Shown here piece by piece: positions 13,855 to 28,003 of a stretch of DNA of 64,000 nt. Each line of letters starts with the position of its first letter. The stretch's first letter is position 1. The position numbers and the translations under genes were made by a program. Source of the stretch: Mesocentrotus franciscanus (taxonomy: Eukaryota > Echinodermata > Echinoidea > Camarodonta > Strongylocentrotidae); assembly GCA_037976565.1 (NCBI GenBank), contig CP137679.1, positions 26,083,547 through 26,147,546 on the forward strand. The letters run 5' to 3'. The notes under the pieces were generated by a model. The model ran no database searches. It was not told the DNA's origin and saw only the letters and a list, made by a program, of their open reading frames with translations.

Positions 13855-14858
13855 CACTACCACCACTACTACTACCGCCGCTGCTACTACTACCACCACT
13901 ACCACTACTACTACTACTACAACAACCACTACATTACTACTACTACCACCACCGCTACCACCACTACTACTACAACCACTACTACCACTACTATCACTAC
14001 TACCACTGCTGCTGCTACCACTACCACCACCACCACCACTACCACTACCACTACAACTACCACCATTACCACCACCACCACCACCGCTACCACTACCACC
14101 ACTACCACTACCACCACCACTACCACCACCAACAATAACAATACTACCATCATTACCAGGCCCAGTACCACCACTGACCACCACCACTACCACCACCACC
14201 ACCACCACTACCACTACCACCGCCACTACCACCACCACCACTACCACCACTACCAATACCACCACCACCACCAACAATAACAATAACAATAATAATAATA
14301 ACAATACCACTACCAACATTACTACCAGGCCCAGCACCACTACTCACCACCACCACCACTACCACTACCATACCACCACCACTACCACCACCACCACCAC
14401 CACCACCACCACCACTGCCACCACCGCCACCACCGCCACCACCACCACCACCACCACCTACCACTACCACTAATAACACAATAATAATACTACTACTACT
14501 ACTAACATTACTACTAGGCCTAGTACTACTACTTCGACTACTACTACTACTACTACTACTACTACTGCTACTACTACTACTACTACTGCTACTACTACTA
14601 CTACTACTACCACCATCACCGCGTGTGTGTGATTGGGTTTTTACAGACGTGTATCAATCAGATATGATTATTTACGTCTGGGGACCGACCTTTAACGTCA
14701 CCATCCGAAAGACGTGACTCAGTTTCGAACCTGCGTCCTCGGCTGAATCAGTTTGTAACTTCCACTGTTAGCTGGATTACAGGCGCACGCCACAACGCCT
14801 AGTTACTACCACCACCACCACCACCACCACTACTTATACCACCACCACCACCACCAAC

Positions 14859-14925
<67 letters not shown>

Positions 14926-15212
14926 TACTACTACTACTACTACTACAACTACTACTACTTCTACTGTCAATGAAACGCGTTTTCCCTGAGAATACAGTGC
15001 ATTGAACTCTTCTTTCACCAAGACTTCAGATCACCTTTTATGATAAGAAGCGCGTTTGTGCGTATAGAAAGAAAATAAGGGCTACGAATTTGTTAATAAC
15101 TTTTCTCTTTTCATTGCTTTTCTCGCCAGCGGCACGACGCCAGGATAATCTTTCTCAGTGTCTACCAAGATACTGCAACTAAGGTCTTCTGTGAGGTAAG
15201 ACTAACAATAAC

Positions 15213-15245
<33 letters not shown>

Positions 15246-18109
15246 TGTATGTATCCAGGAATGCCTCATCAGCTTCAGGGCCCCTTTGCATAAAACTTAC
15301 CATTGATGGTAACTTCGCCATCAATGGCAAATACCATGGTAACATGGCTCAACAGCCAATCATAATCAAGGTTTCCATGGTAGTAACCATTGATGGCAAA
15401 GTTACCATCAATGGTAAGTTTTGTGCAACGGAGCCCAGTACTTTCCTTCCTGTGGGCCTTGCAATTATTGTTATCCAAGTAGTTGCCAGATACCCAATTT
15501 ACATCTTGGTGAGGATGGCAAATTCAATGTGGATTAATGGCTTGGAAAAGGACGTTAGTGCCGGACTGGGACATGCATGATTAAATTAACCACTTACAAC
15601 ACACTAATTTACCTTGGCAGTAATGTAGACAACTTTTCCGTTCGTCATGTATAAAAATATCTTGAATTTCTGTTTTTCTCCTAAGTGCCTTCTCCCTTGG
15701 GGCACTACTAAAATCGGCATTGAAATTGACATTTTTATTTATTTTGTGTGTTGCAACAAATGTGAAATTTGTCCGGCACTACGTCACAGTGACATTGCCG
15801 ATTCAGTCAATTTGAAGTGCCCATACGTATAGTGATTACAACTTTCAAAAATTCACAACTTTCTTATTTTTGGAACGATCTAATTAAATCTGGCACAATT
15901 CTGTTTCATTGATATTTTCGCTTTCTTTTAGAGTAGTTGGATTAGGTTGGATTTGTCTCAATACTTAAAGTATATATTTTTTTACTCTCCCTTATTCGAC
16001 ACAATACGGACAGGCCTACCGACAGGGGCTGTACGGACCCAAGTACGTATGGATAATTATCGGCTGGTACCACACCGGATGGTGGCGGATTGAGACGAAC
16101 ATCATCCGAGCTAGAGAAGAAGAATTCTGCACCTCAGATCAGATGGATGATGCAGTGGAGGGTACCTCAGTATGAGGGGATTTGAGATACAAGAGGACCT
16201 CTCCAAGATCAACTTTAATGGAATCGTGAGTTATTATGTAGCTCCTTTCATCACCTTTGATATTCTTTGACGAAAGAGATGTGTCTAGCTATTACAATAT
16301 TTCGTTTAACATTTTTAAAATTTGTATTGCTAATGATATTCATTTTTTGTACATTTATCCATCTAACTTTTAATAAATGTCAAACGTCAAACGGAATATT
16401 ACCTTTATGTCGACACATCACCAAGATTTAGATAAATCGATCATGGTTTATATATATGGAAGAAGAAAGAAAGAAGTATTCAAATAATGTAGTTTAGAAC
16501 AGTTTCTAAAACGCAACACGTCAAAACCGTTCAAATTAAGTATAACTTAATATGTTTTAGAGAACCCAACAAAGGGAGCTCTATCCGGGTATTCCCATCT
16601 GAGCTGAAAACCGTTCGAAATAAGTCTAACTTAATTATGTCATCCATTACTTACAATTAGATATAAGCAGGTCAATTCATTGCAATTGAAATAGAGGATG
16701 ATACATCCCCCCCCCCCCATGAAACAGATTTAGAATAGGGTCAAATTTTCACCCACGCCTATAATGACGTCATAATGGTGAACAATTATTCATGCAAGGT
16801 GAAAGTGGACGCGCCAAAAACTCAACAACAAATACAACATGGATGTTGAATTATTCTTCCACTCGGACCTCACACATGTGTAACATAGAAGAAACAGCGA
16901 ACAACACTGTAAAGGTTACTGATTTAAGATTGAAAATAAATCATTACAGAGTTAGATAATTTGTTTGTATTTGATTAATTCATGCTGGCAACCTTTAGAT
17001 TATTTAGACATGTTATTCAATAAGGTAATGATAAAGTAGAGAGATCGCCCATAAAAAGCCATAACATGTCCGTAAAAGCGACTGGTTCTCTTATAAGGTT
17101 TGTGCCGCGCATCGAGAGAAGAATTGGTTGGTATTTTTGTCCATCTCCTTTTTCATAATCATGATGATCATTATCTTCTTGATCATGTTCAGTATCCTGG
17201 TGCGGATCGTCTGGAGTTCTTTCATCATCTTCAGGGTGAACTTCTCTTCTCTGGAGCATGCGACTCCTACGGTTATGATCAGGTAAGAACACAGAAGACT
17301 CGACGAGATTCGAACTTTAAGATACATTAAATTCTAAACTCTCTTCAATTGCGTAGGCCTATCAAAAATTCATAAATAGAAGAAATCCTCCCCGGGCTGG
17401 CGCTGAGAGTCGAATTCATTATCATCAATAGTATTTGTTTTGGCAGGGGACACAATTATGCCGGCTTTACGTCAGTGGTCACTGCTTTTCATTGATCGTT
17501 TCCTACGAGGTGTCCTTGCGATCATGTTATTACCCATGTCAATCAAGGCTGAGACTAGAGCATGCACTAATAAAGAAACATAATCATAATGTTTGTAAGT
17601 CAACTTTGCATTCCTTTGTGTCGGATGCTTTCATATGGCGCGTCAAAGACCAAGTTGATGACGCAGTCCTAAATCAGGACATGACGCATTGTGCGCAACG
17701 CCAGTAATTATGGTATGTAGTACTACAACTTTTCAGTCATTAATGTCCGAAGACTGGACACTAAAAATAACAAATTGTCAATTTCCACTTTCTACTTTAT
17801 AAATAAACTGTGGAATATCATAATCTGTATGCATGATGAATGTTAAACGGGTGAAATGAATCCCAAGCAATTTTATTCAAACGACCTCAAACAAAATAAT
17901 GATTGCTATCTCCATTCAAACATAGATAATGACGATAGCCTTAGCCTTGAATTCTTCAGATGGTGTGGTTGCCTCTCGTTATCCGGGAATGACACTGGCT
18001 GACTTCACTTACACCAATACCGAAATGGCGGACATCTTTCTAAACGAGGCAAAGAATGTCAAGTTTGTTGGTCTGACGGTAAGTCCTGACTTTGGGTTTG
18101 TCTCCATCT

Positions 18110-18144
<35 letters not shown>

Positions 18145-21100
18145 TTCCGGTTCTCTCTCACTTTTGTCTCATTTTCTATCTCTATGCGATTCTATCTCGC
18201 TCTTTATTTGCATTTCTCTCTCTCTCTCTCTGTCTCTCTCTCTCTCTCTGTCACTCTCTGTCTCTCTCTGTCTCTCTCTGTCTCTCTCTGTCTCTCTCTG
18301 TCTCTCTCTTTCCTTTATGCCTCAATCTATTTCTCTCCACCTCTCTCTCTCTCTCTCTCATTCTCTCCCCCACCTATCCGTTAGTGGTGCCAAGATTAAA
18401 CCTTTTTGGATGAGAAAATATGTATAATTTGAACTATTTGAGAAGCTCTATCAAGGTGTGTATTCCATGCCATCAAATACTTTTATTCACCAGCCGGTAA
18501 TCAAAGATAATTATGCAGATAACGCACCTTATTATAAACATGATTGCATTATGTCGATCTTTTGATTGATTTCAGAATTAGAACAAATTCTACATGAATC
18601 GTCGTTGCTCTGATATAACATATCTTGCTCTGTCATTCCAGAGAGTATTTAATAAAACAACGGAATATCTATCATAATTCATAGTCAACCATTCTTAATA
18701 TGGATACTTTCAAATATATATTTTTTTTAAACTCAAGGGGCCAGTGGCATTTGACGCAGGGGGAAGCAGAGAGAGCAACGCTGTTATTCAGCAACTACAA
18801 AGTAAAGTATTACCCCCTCTTTTTTAATAATTATTTAATATTCTACAATTTATAAACAATATATTGATCATAGTTGGAGCCAGAAGAAGGAAGGGCTGGC
18901 AAGATGTGCCCCCATATTTGGTGCAAACACTCAGAGCACGTACTTCAAAATCTTACACCCTCAATCCAGACAAAAAGATTTGTTTTTGGTTATACAAACT
19001 TCGTTTTGCGAAATATACTAAATATTGCAGAAATATCTCCCCCTCTCTTTCCCCCCTCGCTTTCTCTCTCTCTCTCCCTCTCTCCTCTATCTCTCTCTCT
19101 CTCTCTCTCTCTCCCGCTCTCTCTCTCTCCTCCTCCCCTCTCTTTCTCTCTCTTTCCCTCCCTCTCTTTCTCTCTCTTTCCCTTCCTCTCTCTCCCTCCC
19201 TCTCTCTCTCTCTCCATCCCTCCCTTTGTTTTTCTCTCTCTCTCCCTCCCTCCCTCCCTCTCTCTCTCTCTCTCTCTCCCTCCCTCCCTCCCTCCCTCCC
19301 TCGCTCTCTCTCTCTCTCTCTTACCCCCTCTCTCTCTCTTACCCCCTCTCTCTCTTACCTCTCTCTCTTACCCCCCTCTCTCTCTAATTACTTTTATGCA
19401 TATTTAGGAAGCGAAACACGGAACATACCCAAGAGATTATCATTGCATACATTACGTTTTAAACATTGTTTTCTTTGTTTATATTATGCTAACTATTTTT
19501 AGTGATAACTGTCTCTTTTAGATTTAAAGGTAGAGCAGATCTTTGTATTCGATCGAGAGACCGACACCATTCGTCTTAAACGTGAATTTCAATGGGGAGG
19601 TAGGTCATTTCTTCCATTTTAATTTGTATCAAATTAATTTTTAATGAAATTTCAATTTTCGTCATAACTGGTATATTTGTTAGGGGAAATTCTAAGTATT
19701 GCAGTCAGTTACATGCTCTGCCCATTACTTTGTTATAGGCCTATTCACTTTGAATCTGAGCATTATAATCGTACGCTTATTATTATATTATATTATATAC
19801 CTTGTCATCAAGTCATCTTTTTATCATGCTAATACATTTGTGGTTATACTTCAATTGTTTCTCAACGTATATATTTTTAATTAAATACATTTTAATAATC
19901 CCCCCAGTCGGCTATATCTTAATTATCCTTCTTTCAGTGGAATTTGTTGAAAATCTGTAAGTTTTATAGATTTTTGGTGAAACATATTGGTAAACATCGC
20001 AATATAAACTCCACTCCATTGTTTCGTTTAGTGTCTTTTTGTATTATCTAGAGTTGGTATATTAGGGATGAAATATATGTTGCCAAATCGTGTAATCTTT
20101 GGCATAATTGAGCCATATTCTAATGTCTAATAACACTATATCAAAATACTGTTAGTTTTATTTTCTGGGTCTGCAAAGCGGATCGAGGGGCATACGCTAC
20201 CTTGCCCTTTGTCGGAAACGTGCAATAGTGACGTAGCGTGATCCAGACTTGAGGGGGCACCGGCCCTTGGGTGCATGGAATGCCGATTAACAAAGCCACT
20301 ATGCATTGTGTGTGTGTGAACGGGTCGAATCACATTCTTTTTCACGTTCCCTAACAGTTTCTTCCATTTTTTGTGGATGTCATCTCGATTGTCTTTCTTG
20401 TTATTGCCACTCGATTGGGGGTGTGCCCCTAATAGCTACGTCACTGTAAGGTACTGTGTTTAATCATTGTCACCACATTAGTTGCTTATTTATATTTTCC
20501 CCACTGTGTTTAGGTTCTATCATACCAGTAGACGGCCCAACGGAACAGTTGTTGGATGTCGGAATCAACAACGCAAATCGTATTGTGATCAGTGCTCTAG
20601 CAGGTCTTGGCATTGTTCTTGCTATTATTTTCCTGTCCGTCAATATCATACATCGTCACAAACGGTAAGGTCTTGTTGCCACTACTCCCCCTAAATTTGA
20701 TTCATCTATTTATTTTCAAATTCTAAATGGTGTGCGAGATGTTCGTATCATCGCCGTTTTGGGATCATTTCCCGAGGGTGGGGAGGCATCATCGCAATTT
20801 GCTTTAAAATGTGCTGGCTTCCATCCCCGTTACTGCCACGCTTTAATTTATCGCTCATTGACTTTGCCCCCGCCCTCGCCCCCGCCCTCTACATCTTAGT
20901 GTTGCCTTTGTAACAGTTTTGGGACACAGTTTCCCGATGGGGTGGCGTAGCCTGGGTCCACACATTCAGGGGGTATGGTATTACGGGAAACCGTTCTTCC
21001 TGGATAAATGAAATAAAAAGCAAAGGAACATGACCACCTACCCGGGGAGTGAGTAGAGGAGGTAAGTTCATCTTCTATTCACGTTTCCTTTACCTCTATC

Positions 21101-24100
21101 ACCTTCCCACGTTTTCCCCTCTCTTCTCTTCTGTAATTTCCCCTTTTTGCCATTCAGAGAGGGGGACGTGCCCCCGGTGTTCTGTAAACTGCAAACTTGC
21201 CAACTGCAAACTTGATGATTAGCTAAAAATGCAAGCCAATATAAACGTCAATTTTATTGTTCCATCTCACTCTATGTCATGTATATTGAGCAGTTCAACA
21301 ATTGAGCAATATGAGTCGAGTACTACTTCATGCTATTGACCATCAGAATAAATACAAAACTGTTGATTCATCTCTTCAAGTTTACTTTATTTTCTCAGAG
21401 CTCTTAAGATCTCGAGCCCGATGCTGAATAACGTGATCGCCATTGGAGGCATCTTCCTCTACAGTTCGACTTTCCTCTTGAGTGAATCATTAGAGGTCCA
21501 GCCACAAGAGAGTTCTGTACTCACTAATATAGAATGTCAGGTAACTATGGAAACAATCAACATAACACTGTGATTATGAGACGGGTGTTCTAAAACTTTG
21601 CATTTGTTTGGCCATACGGGCAAAAAAAAAAGTGATCTTAAAAATGAAAGAGGGACAACCTTTCCCCTGTTCCCCTGCATTGGCGAATCCAGGGGGGCAC
21701 AGGAGGCACTACCCCACTGAGCGAATTTTCGGCCGGCGCGATTTTCAAAAATTGTGCCCCCTCCGTCTAAGAAATCCTGGATCCGCGCCTGCCCTGGGTC
21801 ACCGCCCCTGATTACTTGTTCAGTAATGTAAACTATTAAGTTACATAAAGAAAGTATATTGTATAAAGGTTATCGTTAAATATTATCGTTACATTTAATT
21901 TGTACTGACTGTATGTTCATTTCTGCTTTTTACCTCCTCAATCCTTTCCCGTCTAGTCTGCTCTCGTGGTTGCCTCGGTGGGTCTCTCCATGTCGTTCGG
22001 TGCTCTGTTTATGAAGACCTACCGCATTCATCAAATCTATACTAGCGCTATGAAAGTCAGGAAGGTTCTGGTAAGCAGCCTCTGATTGCGATTAGAAGAA
22101 AAAGCGGGAAAAGGAGATCCACCAAGTGGCGTAGCGAAATAGAACAGCCACTGGAATTTAGCTAACGAAGTATAGAAGGCTAGCCCGAAACCTATAGTTA
22201 CTCTATGTATAGGGCGCACACGACTAAGTGTCATCCGCTCCCAATATAATTATTCTGAACTGGCGGAACAAAATTTATATGATAACTGTTAAAGAAATTT
22301 ATATAATATCGAGTAACTGTCCTCTGTAAATGTTAAGAATGTAAATGATGTTCATTAGTCATAGACTTCTCGATTTTACCCCTAGGCTGAAGTAAGCTTG
22401 TCTTTGTGTAATTTGAATATGTATGGCAGAGTTGTCTCTGGCCTCGTTTCAGGTCTCACAAAGAAGGCCCCTCATTCGGGATATGTTTGTATTGTGTCAC
22501 TTCTCTGAGCATTAAAACGGATCAAACCAATACATTTTCAAAAAATGATTTAAAAAAAAAAATTGTTGGGAGGGGGGGGGGGGCATTGTTGTTAACTTAA
22601 CACAAGAGTGAATGGGACCCTAATATGTGCAAAGTTATGCATGGGAGTTGCTTCCCATTATAAGGGCCCCCTCTGCATCCACCGCTGCTGCTAAAACATG
22701 TTTGATTGCTATCAAAATATTTACACTGCCTATTTTCAGAGTGTTTTCCCCATGATCATGATCATGATGATCATGGGGAAAACACTCTGAAAATAAGCAG
22801 TGTAAATATTTTGATAGCAATCAAACATCATTTTTAGCAGCAGCGGTGGATGCACAGGGGGCCCTCATAATGGCACAATGACACAAAACCATGAAACATT
22901 AATGGCCAATTGACATTTCAAAATTATCGTAATGCAGTATTGAAAATTTTTTTAAAGTATAGTTGTAGTCGTGTTGTATGGCTTTCAATGATTTTGTATT
23001 TTCTTTCAAAATTTAGAAAGGTTTGACGGATTCTCGCCTCCTCTTTGCGATCTCTTGCTTTGTCATCATCGATCTCGCTTTCTTCGTGTTTTGGATGAGC
23101 TACGATCCGATGACGACGGAGAACAGAACCTACAAACCGATCGTAAGCCAGTATTTAATTTTGCTAAACAACTTAATTGGGGAGTAAAGCCCCTTGAATA
23201 CAAAACAAGAGTAATGCTGATAACGAAATTAATGATGACCAAGGTCGAGTAACAATTTTAACCTAAGTATCCAATCATATAATTTTCCGTTAAATGAATA
23301 CGTTTTGTCACTTTTAAGTTATAAACAAGTGGGAAACACAAGATGATGTGAATTGGAGCAAAATGTACTGTGCTGTTGTTTTATCTTATTAACTACCAAC
23401 TACGCCTTTCGCATAATTATTTTTTCCAAATAATAGTATATTCCTCTAATCTAAGCTTATTTATGTTAGTATACGGAGAGTTTACATCTGTAAATGCATC
23501 ATGAGAATAAGTTGTTCATGGTCAAATTATATGAATATCATGAACGAAACTTGAAGCTCACTCTGACCTAACCGAGTGCTTAGTATTTTTTTAATGCACA
23601 AAGTGCGTTTTTCATTCCTTTTTGGGAAAATTAAGATCTAAAGCTAATCTTGAGCTCTGTTATGGTAATCGTATGTCGAGAAAATATGACAATAATTCAT
23701 TCTGGATTGTTTATCCCGTAGTAGAGTGATTATTTAAACCCGGTTAAATAAAAACAAACTCACAAAAACTTGCTGGAAATCATCTTAAATAAAAACCCCA
23801 ACTCTCATGTGCACATAGTGACCTGGTGTCGGCCTGTCGGGCCTACTTACCTTGATTTCCTTATCTTGCTATGCTCATTACTCAGCCCCTATAAATTTTC
23901 TACCAAAATCGTGTTTGGCACATGTCATTTATTTGTAATCTTAAACATTCAGTGTAAGTTATGTTGGATTCTGTGAGAATTTATTTTCTATTATTACCAG
24001 AACTCAAGCTTATCTTTAAGTTCTAACGTCTACTTTATCTTGTGTTTGACAGCTCGATGACACGGCGCCAGAGCTTGAGATATCTTTTGTCCCGTCCCTA

Positions 24101-27100
24101 AACATCTGCACGTCTGCATTTATGCTTCCCTTCATGGGCGCTCTCGGGGTCTACAAGGGCGGACTGCTATTATTTGGCGTTTTTCTCGCCTGGTCTACCC
24201 GGAAAGTCCGCATCATGGAGCTGAATGACAGTGAGTCAAAACATTAAAGCCCAAGTCCACTCCGATTTTCAAAAATTATAACATGTTGTAAATAAATCAA
24301 AGGTTAAAACTGCCAAATATCATGGGCGTACTTCAATCAGGTGATTTTTAAGAGCGATTTTTGTTTCGGGTATTTCGAGCAAAACATTTATATTGCTGTA
24401 CGGATGTGACGTATGCTCCTCACAACGAAAGTGCCAGCGGTATACATTCTGACAATAGGCTATTTTCGTAATGTAACCAAATTTAATGCATACGTCTTTG
24501 TGAAGTGCCTCTATACAAACTATTTCATTCACCTGATAAGAATAATAGTGTTTCATTATTCTTATCAGGTGAATGAAATAGTTTGTATCGAGGCACTTCA
24601 CAAAGACGTATGCATTAAATTTGGTTACATTACGAATCTGTGTTGTGAGGACCCTACGTCACAACCGACTCGATCATTAACTTGTTTTTGCTCATTAAAA
24701 AAAATTATTAAAAATAAATCTGAGCACCATTTTCCAAAACCAAGTTATATTTGGGCTTTTTAGATTTTTGTCTATCTAATCAGCTCAACTTTTCAGTGGA
24801 GTGGACTTGTACTTTAAAGTGCCGGTTCAAAGAAAATCACGAATATTGCAAATAACGTATCACTAGAAACTGGTAATCTAACAGATGGCCATCGTACAAG
24901 TTTTAGGTCAACTACATATCGGGTGATGTATAAAAATACAAATAAAACTATTTCCATGGCATCTGGGATATGCGAGAGATTCGCCAGAAAAATAACGATG
25001 TGTTAATGCCGTCACAAAATGAACCAATCCTGCCCAGCAAGCAGACGACATCCCATAAAGAATGAACATAATTGCAATGCTATTATTTCTCAAATTGTAA
25101 TGAGTTTAGTGTTTATAAATGTGATGGAATTTTACACTATTCAAAAAGGGATATGACCCTGATTCTAATAACTAAATTATTTTGTTTGTAAATACACAGG
25201 ATAGGGGTTAATGAACCATCAAAGAAACCACACTTTCAAATTGAAAAAAACCACGGAATGATAGCATGGACGGCATTTGTTCCCTCTTGAAACGCCGAAC
25301 ATACCGCGGTGCATGCAGCTGAAAATACAATGGCGTCTTATTTTGTTTACAAACGACGGATTCCTCTATTTTTTTATCGCTGCATTTTTCATCAAAATAA
25401 TACCATGCGCGGGGTTTAGAGTGAGGCAATAGATTAAACATGTAGCCTGACGGTTGTGAAGTAACAGAAATAACTGAAGAGAAGCTGACAAAACAGGCAC
25501 TAAAATGTGTGAGATATCATGGGACATCGTCTGCTTGTGCAAATCATGTTTAACATGTGACATCACACATCTCAGCAGAGTTCGGAGAGCTTTTCAGGTG
25601 TTATGCCGGGGCTGTATTTGAGCGTTTGGTAATTGATAATAATCATTACTTCGAATGTTTCCAAGCATTGAATTGTGATAACCTAGTACAATCAAAGTGT
25701 CACCTTTGCAATAATGACAATAAAGTTAGTTCTTAAAATCAACGAACCTTCTCTTTAAGTCTGTGTTCTGTGCTTTAATTAGGCGCATTTCTCGCCTGAC
25801 AAATTTGATAGGAGGGGGTGGGGTATGATAGGAACTTTTATACCTGTCATCTGAATATGTCAGTGACATGAATTTTAATAAATAAGCGAAGGGTATGATA
25901 CAAATACAGATAGGGGTATTATTTTCCTTTTGGAATATAATTGATGAAGTGAAAAGAAGACGATCATATTCTGCAAGTGAATGAAGAATATTTGGAATAA
26001 ATCACAAAATTGGAAAACATTTGGACAAAAAGTAGAATTACAATATCTTTGCCCATTGATCATATTCGTGTGTGAACGTACCCCTCCCCGGTTTCACAGA
26101 TGCAGGCTAGGTTACGTTGTCCGTCTGATAGGCCGTTAAATGGAAGACCCAGGAGAGGAGAACCACACCTCTGTAACTATGTTAAAAACCCACTGCTCTA
26201 TTCGAATAAGAGTAGGGGGAAATTCCGGTGCAGTGGCCCACCTGCACATTCCAATCAGTTATACCGGGAGGAGAGACCTAAGGGTTACAGTGATTCAGCT
26301 CGCTTTTTCCCTCCCAGGCACAGGTGACGCCAAATACTTCATGATAATAATAACAAAACGTGTGTTTGTGGGGGGTTGCCCTGCCTATGACGGAATTTTA
26401 TAGGTTAGTGCCGCATTATCATTCTGTGTGAAAAATAACACAATTATGATTCTTAAATATCTGAGTTGGTTCCCTTTTTAATTGCACTTCTAATCTGATA
26501 TCCTATTTATGTGGAGAGGGGCATTCATTCCTACAGTTCCCGCATCTAACCACCTATTTTCCCATGTATTTTTTTTCCTTTTCAAGGCAAATACATCGCT
26601 CTATCGGTCTACACTGTATGTCTGACCTGTGTCATCACCGTACCATTCGCTTACATATTCTACAGCAGTGGCGACATCAACTATGTATTCACCTTCGTAG
26701 GGGGCGCCATCGTGTTTGCTACAACTGTGGTGCTCTGTTTGGTGTTTGTACCAAAAGTAAGAAATTAGTTTGATTTTCTTTTCACGTGATTTTCAATTCT
26801 GAAAACTATACGTAAAGCAATTGTGATGTTCAGGAAATAGACGGAATATTACTCTTATATCTAGGCGGTTTCAGAAGGGGCATAACCAGCCCCCATTAAA
26901 ACCAAATAGACATATCCTATGTGTACAAAGTACACAACAAGTATAATAAGCGCTTTTTTGTGTATTTCTTTTCAGTATTATACCCCTCCCCTTTTACAAT
27001 TACCGATCCGCAAGTGCTTATTCTAAAATTTAACGGTAGTATTCCGATTTCTTACAAAAACTTAGAGGTATCCCTTTCGTTAAAAGAGACATTCTCGTCA

Positions 27101-27826
27101 TTCTGTAAGACATTTTTTGTTGATGTTCGTGGATTTACAGCTGATGGCAATCAATGATCCGTCATCGGATACAAAAGGACGCCCTCTTACGATGGCTACA
27201 TCAACCGATACCACCTTTGACGATAAAGATGCTACTCTTCAGCGCCTTCAACGAGCACTGCAACAGGTAATGCTTTGTGAAGTAAAAAGAAAACTGTGTG
27301 TTTCAAAATGATTTTCAATATTATCTTACCAGGGATACTGGATACTGTTACTATAAGTCCATGATCTAACTATGGTTGGTATAATTGGAGTAAAGAATAC
27401 TAAAAATATCAATCTACAACAACACCTCCCCTCAACAATTGGGACATCTACCCCCAATCACCCCTAGTATATATGACCATCGTAGACAGAAGTCATGGTG
27501 GGGGGTTCTAAGATGGTTTTTATGGCAGCAAAGTTATTAGAGGTCTAGTTGTCCGAAATAGCAGTTCTTTGGTCATGCAGGGAATCAGTAGCCCTGCCCA
27601 GTTCATGACAGCGGTAATACAATCATTATGAAGAGAAAAAAATGCGACTTTCCTATACGAAGATATTGAACTAATACACTACCTCAACAATACGTCGAAC
27701 AATGCTGATAACTACTTTTTTGGTAGTTCTGTTCTCCGATTAGCAGTAACTATGTCACATAGATGCTTACTTTTACTACTACTCCTCCTGTTGCTGTTGA
27801 TACTACTACTACTTCTACTGCTGCTT

Positions 27827-27886
<60 letters not shown>

Positions 27887-27911
27887 ATACTACTACTAAT
27901 ACTACTACTAC

Positions 27912-28003
<92 letters not shown>

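Noticed and set aside
13789..14479. Long valine/glycine/serine-rich reading frames on the minus strand
   Set aside because: They are translations of the CTA/CCA triplet field; every frame is open because the repeat lacks stops.
18092..19502. Ser/Leu/Pro-rich frames of 110-212 residues
   Set aside because: CT-tract artefacts between receptor exons G, H and I; the true exons are much smaller.
24320..24763. Overlapping similar 93- and 116-residue frames on opposite strands
   Set aside because: They are the two arms of a fold-back element, not genes.
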